Assembly: GCA_003024985.2 (NCBI GenBank)
Contig: PXIH01S0001158.1
Direction: 5' to 3' (one strand)
Source of the DNA: Euperipatoides rowelli
Lineage: Eukaryota; Onychophora; Udeonychophora; Euonychophora; Peripatopsidae
Length of the DNA stretch: 14,258 bases
Shown: in pieces, positions 8,659 to 14,258 of the stretch
Layout: each line of letters opens with the position of its first letter
Position numbering within the stretch: the stretch's first letter is position 1
Position numbers and translations under genes: made by a program
Notes under the pieces: generated by a model
Told to the model about the DNA's origin: nothing
Seen by the model: only the letters and a program-made list of their open reading frames with translations
Database searches by the model: none

Positions 8659-9100
8659 CCGTCATTAACAGGAAATCTTTATTTTTTAATACATAATGCA
8701 TGTTTTCAAACTAGTTAGCCTACTAACATAATTGTTACTTGTTTTCCTACTATGGTTCTGACAGTTAGGTAGCGTACCTTGACCGTCATTAACAGGAAAT
8801 CTTTATTTTTAATAGATAATACATGTTTTCAAACTAGTTACTAACATAATCGTTACTTGTTTTCTTACTACGGTTCTGATGGTGAGGCAGCGTACCTTGA
8901 CCGTCATTAACAGGAAATCTTTATTTTTAATAGATAATGCATGTTTTCAAACTAGTTACTAACATAATCGTTACTTGTTTTCTTACTACGGTTCTGACGG
9001 TGAGGCAGCGTACCTTGACCGTCAATTGCCAGGAAATCTTTATTTTAATAGATAATACATGTTTTCCTACTACGGTTCTGACAGTGAGGCGGTGTACCGG
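8659..9100 (-). repeat. Four-unit ~118-bp tandem array joined to a SINE 3' end
   Basis: The units are 8659-8782 (124 bp), 8783-8900 (118 bp), 8901-9018 (118 bp) and 9019-9100 (about 82 bp). Units 2 and 3 differ at only 2 of 118 positions. Unit 1 carries a 5-base insertion and an extra T. The last unit lacks a 34-base stretch that in the full units lies between two TGTTTTC words, consistent with deletion between short direct repeats. On the minus strand the array continues directly from the 3' end of SINE copy C. The unit boundary word GGTACRC occurs at the SINE junction (GGTACACCGCCTCAC) and at each later unit (GGTACGCTGCCTCAC). Forward and reverse ORFs across 8927-9149 are by-products of the repeat. 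Confidence 0.93.
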
Positions 9101-9250
9101 GTTAAAAAACAAAGGCAAGTTAAAGCTAGGGGAAAAAACCTTTCCATAACTTCCCCGACTGAGACATGAACCTGAAAACGTCTCAGCTTATGTCATCATC
9201 CTCGCTTAAACAACTTGCATTGCTACAGATTGCACCACAAGGACGGGACA
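9080..9250 (-). mobile_element. tRNA-derived SINE, copy C, head of the tandem array
   Basis: The minus strand shows TTGTGGTGCAATCTGTAGCA (complement of 9221-9240), a box A-type head, and GGTTCATGTCTC (complement of 9161-9172), a box B-type sequence. The body has GTTATGGAAAGGTTTTTTCC, parallel to GTTATGGAACGGCTTTTT in copy B. It also has a T-rich stretch and a 3' GGTACACCG, parallel to GGCACACCG in copy B. The order and spacing of these blocks support a common family. The 3' end runs into the tandem array at 8659-9100. Confidence 0.75.
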
Positions 9251-9346
9251 CGAATTTAAGGTTTTTGTAGCATTAAAAAACGTTTATTAAATTTTATAAG
9301 GTTATGGTAATATACTGTACATATTTTAAAATTATCTTTAGTAAAG

Positions 9347-9782
9347 GGATCCAATAAGTGACAATTACCACGTTTTTAACATCTGCGCATCTATTTCAGT
9401 CACATACGACAAATGGCCGGAAATAGCTCAAAATTATCAAAATCGATCCAAAAAAGGATTATTTCACCCCTTCATCATCAAAGGGTTGGGGAATAGTGGG
9501 TTTAATACGTAGTAGAGGTTAGGTGTAGATCATCCTGCCTCCTCGTCCAGGATACTCCCACCTTGGTAGAGGGGTGAAAGTATTGGGTCCCGAGAGTTGG
9601 AGTGCAAGGAATCAAAAACTTTTTAGTGACAGTCAAAGATAAAGTAAAAGATGAAGAGTTCCACAGATAGATATCTGTAGAACGATAGAAGACATAATAG
9701 TTCTAGTGTTCAGGGTAAGGTTAGGACTGTAAATAATAAAATAAAGCTGCTATCCATTTACTTATTGGCACTTATTGGATCC
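9347..9782. mobile_element. Inverted-repeat element (candidate non-autonomous DNA transposon)
   Basis: GGATCCAATAAGTG at 9347-9360 is perfectly matched in inverse orientation at 9769-9782. After one mismatch the pairing continues for a few bases (CAAT). The 436-bp span includes a less AT-rich patch at about 9450-9600 with no ORF. I found no clear target duplication, so the superfamily and the exact ends are unknown. Confidence 0.6.
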
Positions 9783-10062
9783 TGGTTCTAGGCTCTCGTG
9801 TAAATAAGGGAGACTTCATTTTTATTCTATGTATGTTTTTCTACCAAGTCCTCTTAGTGTTAACTACTATTACCAGTTTGTCGTTGTTAGTGAGGATATA
9901 TTCATTCATATTCACACAAATTTAACACATTGTAAATATTTGAAAGCTTTACTATTTTATAAATGAATTTCATATTTTTCTCAGTTAATTACTTAAAATT
10001 CATTTAAATTCTTCAATACTTGTAACAAATGACTGTATAAATAATTCAATAAAATCCAATAT
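9783..10062. other. AT-rich spacer, nothing recognised
   Basis: AT-rich DNA with no gene, RNA or bounded repeat visible. Confidence 0.5.
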
Positions 10063-10066
10063 TTAC

Positions 10067-10386
10067 CTTTCAATTAATTCATTAATTAACTTGCAAATAT
10101 ATTCAGTTTGCACAATCATAAGTCCATACATTAAACATTTCTTCGTTAACTTATTTGATGCATTCATTAAAAAAATATCGTATTTGTTTAATGCTAAAAA
10201 ATAATAATCTGTTATTTCAAATAATTCTTTTTTTTTTCTTTTTTGTATAAGATGTAACTTAATAATATTTAGTGACTCAACCATGAATTTTTTTGTCGTT
10301 TTTAATAACTCATGTGAACTACTAGCTTTATTATTATTTATTTTAGAAATAGTTGTGTTATACAATGATGCAAAATGTAAGAACAT
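10067..10386 (-). CDS. Possible exon: AT-rich ORF of about 106 codons, function unknown
   Basis: A minus-strand frame opens with ATG at 10386. It runs 106 codons to an AAAG|GTAAAT donor-like junction at 10067/10066, with a TAA directly after the junction if it is read through. The product would be Lys- and Asn-rich and largely helical, with alternating hydrophobic residues (Ile, Leu, Phe). It has no signal peptide, transmembrane segment or family motif that I can see. An in-frame TGA lies six codons before the ATG, so this would be a first coding exon. In DNA this AT-rich, an open frame of this length is uncommon but not impossible by chance, and codon use simply follows the AT bias. Its start lies only 11 bases from the edge of the repeat candidate at 10398-10746. 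Confidence 0.25.
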
Positions 10387-10397
10387 GGTATATAAAT

Positions 10398-10746
10398 CAG
10401 ATCAGGATATAGGGGGGGGGGGATGAAAAATGGACCTTGTTATCAAGAGCGTTCAAACAAAAAATTAGGTATTTAATTTAAAGTTAACAATTTTTAATAA
10501 TAATATGAGTGTAAAGTAACGATTAATGGTTATCTAAACACCCATCCAACCAAAATAAAAACAAAATAAATTTGCAATCTTATTTGTCATCCTGTTTTTT
10601 TGTTATCGAAACGTTTACACAACCAAAATAAAAAAAACCTTACCAAATTATTTGGTTGGGAAAAACACCCGTACAAATTGGGGGTGAGGGAGTGGCATAA
10701 GCCAACTTTCCCCCTTCCCCAACAAAAACATCTAGATCCACCATTG
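10398..10746. mobile_element. Weak candidate hAT-like element
   Basis: The right end read in reverse starts CAATGGTGGATCTAGA, close to the CAGTGGCGGATCTAGG-type ends common among hAT elements. The left end, CAGATCAGGATATAGG, followed by a G10 run, matches that consensus only partly. The flanking bases (ATATAAAT and TATAACAA) do not form a clean 8-bp duplication. Internal CCAACCAAAATAA words at about 10547 and 10620 oppose a TTATTTGGTTGGG near 10649. No ORF is present. Confidence 0.35.
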
Positions 10747-11434
10747 TATAACAACTAGTCTTAGTAAGAAAGAAAGAGTGAACTTCAAATCACAAAATCA
10801 ACGCTTATATCATGCCTAAACTAATAACGTCAACCCGGGCTACTTTACAACATTATTTTTTATTTTTGCTTGTCATTTTGCCACCTTTTAAGTTACAGTT
10901 ATGGAAATAATCCCAGATGTGTAGTATGACTAGTACTATTCAATGGTAGTATTAAAAAAAAATCTATGCTTTATTATTTTCGTAAAAAAAAAATTAAAAA
11001 TGGGGTATTCAAATTTACCCAGGGTTGGGGCTACTTTGTAACAAGAAACTAAATCCAGGACATAGGTCCTTAACCTAATACAGAGGCTATAATAGCACAC
11101 TCATTTGAAAACTGGGGTTTCAATAAACAATTTGGTGTAGATTTCATTGTCTATCTTAAAGATTGTGTAAAATATTAACAATTTTCAAAATGTCTTTTCT
11201 GGATTTTTTTAAACTTTTCAGTGGTTTATTTTTAGAAGATTCTTAGCACAGTTAAATGAAGTAATACAAATCTGAAAACTATGAAAAAACTTTCAGTTAA
11301 AGCCTACAAAATCAAAAACAAAACATTAGAGCTTGATAAAACTGGTTTAAAGATAAATAAAACAAAAGTAAGTATACTTTAATGTTTAGGGTAGCTCCTA
11401 GAATATATGTCCACATTTTTTATATAATAGTCAG
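10747..11434. other. AT-rich DNA with a GGGCTACTTT direct repeat, no gene seen
   Basis: The similar words CCCGGGCTACTTTACAACA (about 10834-10852) and GGGGCTACTTTGTAACA (11027-11043) lie in direct orientation about 190 bases apart. They are probably remnants of one repeat family. Otherwise the stretch is AT-rich and unrecognised. Confidence 0.45.
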
Positions 11435-12123
11435 TAGCGATTCCATTACCGGACCAAAAACTTAATACCAATATTACAGTATTATTTTCAAAACTGGGGT
11501 ACCGGTATTAATGCCAGCATCTCTAAAAGAAACAAATTTTCAGATATAATTTGCAGAATTTGTAAGAAAAAATGACCATTCAGGAAATAGCCTACATGTC
11601 ATATGACTGTTAAGTTGAAATGCTTTCTGTCTTCACATTAAATCCTGCATTTGTATTAGACTAATAAAATAAAAAGAATGCCTGTTCCGAAAAATGGAGT
11701 GATCGGATGAACGCAATCTTTTAGATTACTAATCCTACTTTCTAAGTTCCTACTCTAAAGATTAGACATTAGTTACACCACTGAGTCAACCAAATTGTGA
11801 AATTAAGAGAAGTGCAAATAATAAATATAGTCAACAACTAGTAAATCAAACTATTAATCAAAATAAATATAAAGGACTCTAATATATTAACTGGTGAACT
11901 TAGCTGAGATTCTGCTGATATTAGTGTTACCGTAGATCCTAATATCTTGAGCAATAATAATAATTCAAATGGTTGGACAATTAGTTAAAATATAGCCAAT
12001 TTTAAACCTAATCAATTATCATCATCTTCTTCAATGATAATATAAGATCTTTTCTATTAATAACAGAAATATGGGTATTTAAATGCCGATAAAATGACAG
12101 TGATCCCGGTAGTGGAACCACTA
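11435..12123. mobile_element. Inverted-repeat DNA transposon candidate, superfamily unclear
   Basis: The left end, TAGCGATTCCATTACCGG (11435-11452), matches the inverse complement of the right end, TAGTGGTTCCACTACCGG (12106-12123), at 15 of 18 positions without gaps. After a roughly 20-base insertion on the right side, similarity resumes further inward: TTAATACCAATATTACAG against TTAAATACCCATATTTCTG. A TA dinucleotide sits at both extreme ends, which would suit a Tc1/mariner-like TA duplication. The flanking octamers (ATAGTCAG and ATAAATGA) do not match, so hAT is less likely unless the duplication has decayed. The 689-bp interior is AT-rich with no ORF. Confidence 0.6.
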
Positions 12124-13228
12124 ATAAATGAGGATAAATGCTGTATATTTACTTATTTTCTCTCTCAATCACTTGTTAATAGTGAGTTTTTTTTTAAATA
12201 GGCTATACAGCTTTCCTCTCCTTTTTACTAAAACACTTTCTTTCAAGTTCTTTGTACATTAATGTACTGTATGAGTATGGCCGAATTGTACATTTCCTAA
12301 CCTCTAGCGTATTTTTTTTTAATATAGTACTGCAATAAAGAAAGAGCAGGCAGGACTTCAATTAATATGGAAGTAGTGTGTGTATGTATACATATGTGCT
12401 GTATGTACTTTGTAATGTATACTTTCAGCAGAGCATAAACTCGAAACACCACACATTGGTGAGAGGAATGGTCCCTAAATGCAGTGGTGTGGGAGAGTGA
12501 AGAAATTTGAATTAATGTAATGATAGTTTCCAATAAAAAAAAAACAGTTTTTAATTAAAAACAAAAAATAATATTTATTCTGCAATTATATTTATCAGTC
12601 TATTAAAAATAATAATTCAAATTTAAAATCTCCATAGGGCTGAGTGGCCGTCTGGGTCCTCTTGGATTCCGGGGCCATAGGCCATGGCTTTATTAACCTA
12701 GGCTATAACCCACCATGTATACTGTATATATTGGAAGTATTTAAATTGACCACTAATAATATTCTATTACAGATTTACAGTTCCTAAATTTTGTGTATTT
12801 TGTTTTACTTTTATATCCTTAGGGTTCCTTCTATTGCTTCATAAAACTCTTTTTAAATGATCCACTGGGTTAATTATATGTTCCCCATTCCCATTTTAGA
12901 CAAATTCAAATCACCTAATCAAGTTATTGAAACTTTCTTGCATTAAGAGTAAAATGTAGCCAATGTTGACCAATTAATAAATTAAAGCTGATTGCCATTA
13001 GCTTATAATGTGAATACAAGAATGCAAATAGGAATTTAAATAGAGATTTGTAACTAACACTAGACAAGTTTTTCTCTAGGTGTGTAATTTTTACCTTGGA
13101 ATGTACACTGTAGCCTAGAGTACTAAGACACTGAAATTTTGGTAATGAAATGAATGTGTGTAATTTGAGTAAGACACATCTACACAGTAGAATCATATTT
13201 CTACACGACAGTTTTTGACATCCTAGAC
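12124..13228. other. AT-rich DNA with one GC-richer island, no gene seen
   Basis: A GC-richer island at about 12638-12715 contains the partly palindromic GGCCATAGGCCATGGC, with no tRNA-like boxes or ORF. A TG/TA-rich patch lies near 12377-12409. The reverse-strand ORFs near 12297-12533 and 12924-13274 are AT-rich, and the second runs into a transposon end. I do not call them genes. Confidence 0.5.
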
Positions 13229-13883
13229 AAGGGGTCTGCAACCTCCCGGCTCCAGCAGGTGGCTTTTTCAGCAAATTTTGTGGCCCTTTGAAATTGGCAA
13301 TTCTAAGATTTTTTTTTTTATTCAGCTCAGGACGCCCACCTCATTACTGTACTGTACATGTGATGTACTGTTATTTGGTGCGAGTAGCACAGCTCATGTG
13401 AGGCGATTCCCCAAGTTACTTGATATTTAAGTTCGTACTTTTGTGTGTATAGATGGGCGTGTGAGTTTGTATTTTGTTCAGAAAATATACTTTATAATAC
13501 TTTAGTATGTAGCGTTCTACATAATAATTTATAATATTTTTTTAAAGGGTTAGAATGGCAATGAAAAAAACCGAAGGAAAGTAGAAAATGAACACAGACA
13601 ATTTAACATTGATTGGATGATCAGTTCTTTTGCATTTTTTAGAAATTCAGATGGATTTCCAAGTTGTTTTATTTGCAACGATAAATTTTATAATAATAAT
13701 AAATCAATCTTGAAAAACACTTTTTCATGAAACTCAAGAAGTTTTCCAAAGACTAACCGGTTGGCGAATCTAGAAAAAAAAAAAACAAATATGGCAGGTA
13801 CAGTATTTTTTTCTCTGTGGATCTTCCATTTTTTCTGTTTTTTCAGATTTGGCTCCTTGTCACCGAAAGGTTGCCGACCCCTG
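13229..13883. mobile_element. hAT-type transposon with a relict transposase fragment
   Basis: The left end, AAGGGGTCTGCAACC, matches the inverse complement of the right end, CAGGGGTCGGCAACC, at 13 of 15 positions. Flanking octamers TCCTAGAC (13221-13228) and ACCTAGAC (13884-13891) match at 7 of 8. CAGGGGTCGGCAACC-type ends with GGCTC-rich subterminal sequence are well known in hAT elements. The 655-bp copy keeps a broken piece of the N-terminal transposase region at 13554-13730, so it is a deletion derivative rather than a pure MITE. Confidence 0.9.
13554..13730 (+). pseudogene. Broken N-terminal (BED-finger-like) fragment of a hAT transposase
   Basis: From 13554 one frame is open for 58 codons and ends in TGA at 13728-13730. 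It encodes a basic RRKVENEHRQF stretch, an aromatic segment (DWMISSFAFF) and the Cys pair SCFIC. The zinc-finger-type N-termini of many hAT transposases, and of host genes derived from them, begin with such a basic KRKV-like stretch followed by C-x2-C. An ATG at 13555 lies in a different frame and reaches this frame across the A7 run at 13564-13570, which suggests a frameshift there. The His pair that should complete the finger is not seen, because the frame stops first. The catalytic region is absent. The fragment sits inside the element at 13229-13883 and cannot encode an active enzyme. Confidence 0.6.
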
Positions 13884-13891
13884 ACCTAGAC

Positions 13892-14258
13892 AGTTAAAAA
13901 AACCTATCTTCACTTTTGTTTAACTATTTTAAAAAAATCAGTAATTTTCAATATTTAGGGAATAAACATCACCAACAGGTGCTGTTTAGAAATTTAATGA
14001 ATACATGATTGTGCAATGTGCATGGACAAAATAATAAGTAAAGTTTTCAACAGGCAGCCATTGTTAACAATTTGTACAATAAATGTCTAGCTGAACCGTG
14101 ACTAGCATCTGGATCACGGATTTCACAGCTCAGATCCTCCCAAACAATAAAGGTTGTTTACGTTTCAGTCAGAATTTGATGATATGAGGTGACAAAAATT
14201 AATAATATAGTGAAAATACACATAATTATCAAATATTCTGACATAATAATTAAATATT
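13892..14258. other. AT-rich DNA, nothing recognised
   Basis: I see no coding segment or RNA gene. A 6-bp-stem hairpin, CCGTGA/TCACGG, lies near 14096-14119. Confidence 0.5.

Noticed and set aside
8659-9100. CRISPR array
   Set aside because: The units are about 118 bp, directly adjacent and without unique spacers, in a eukaryotic SINE context.
8927-9149. Forward and reverse ORFs over the tandem array
   Set aside because: They are explained by the 118-bp repeats and the SINE end, and the repeated peptide words simply mirror the DNA units.
12297-12533. 78-codon minus-strand ORF
   Set aside because: It spans a TG/TA-rich patch, shows no protein-like composition and has no splice context.
12924-13274. 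116-codon minus-strand ORF
   Set aside because: Its start lies inside the hAT element at 13229 and the rest is AT-rich non-coding sequence with no family features.

Overview
The window is AT-rich (roughly two thirds A+T by eye), intron- and repeat-dominated nuclear DNA of a metazoan, most likely an invertebrate. The signs are a coding segment bounded by spliceosomal splice signals, several families of tRNA-derived SINEs, hAT and piggyBac DNA transposons, and no operons, ribosome binding sites or dense ORFs. I cannot name the species. One ambiguous base (N) lies at 5991.

Protein coding content is sparse. The only convincing coding segment is a minus-strand exon at 2631-2976, encoding 114 codons of Ser/Pro-rich protein between an AG acceptor and a GT donor. 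A weaker minus-strand candidate lies at 10067-10386: an AT-rich 106-codon ORF that ends at a GT donor. I assign no function to either. Most of the window could be introns or flanks of the gene that owns the first exon.

The rest is a transposon graveyard. Left part (1-2630): a hAT MITE with a perfect 8-bp target duplication (58-366), a G-rich inverted repeat (400-542), an 18-bp inverted repeat (735-821) that directly abuts a second hAT element (822-1501), a tRNA-SINE nested in that hAT, and two copies of a GGCGAAAT-type repeat. Middle left (3080-4740): a piggyBac-type MITE with TTAA duplications (3711-3856), two diverged copies of an unclassified ~345-bp repeat (3082-3424 and 4244-4594), and an almost perfect 42-bp-stem hairpin (4147-4242) at the edge of the second copy. 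Middle (5990-9250): several tRNA-derived SINEs, all on the minus strand, a relict LINE reverse-transcriptase tail, a 40-bp poly-C/poly-T tandem duplication, and a four-unit ~118-bp tandem array continuous with the 3' end of one SINE. Right part (9340-13890): inverted-repeat elements at 9347-9782 and 11435-12123, a weak hAT-like candidate at 10398-10746, and a hAT element with a broken BED-finger transposase fragment (13229-13883).

The main observations for follow-up are the long hairpin, the SINE whose 3' tail is tandemly amplified, the shared CTAG core in all three clear hAT target duplications, and the two inverted-repeat elements of unclear superfamily. I see no convincing new multi-gene system. 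The novelty here would be at the level of transposable-element families.
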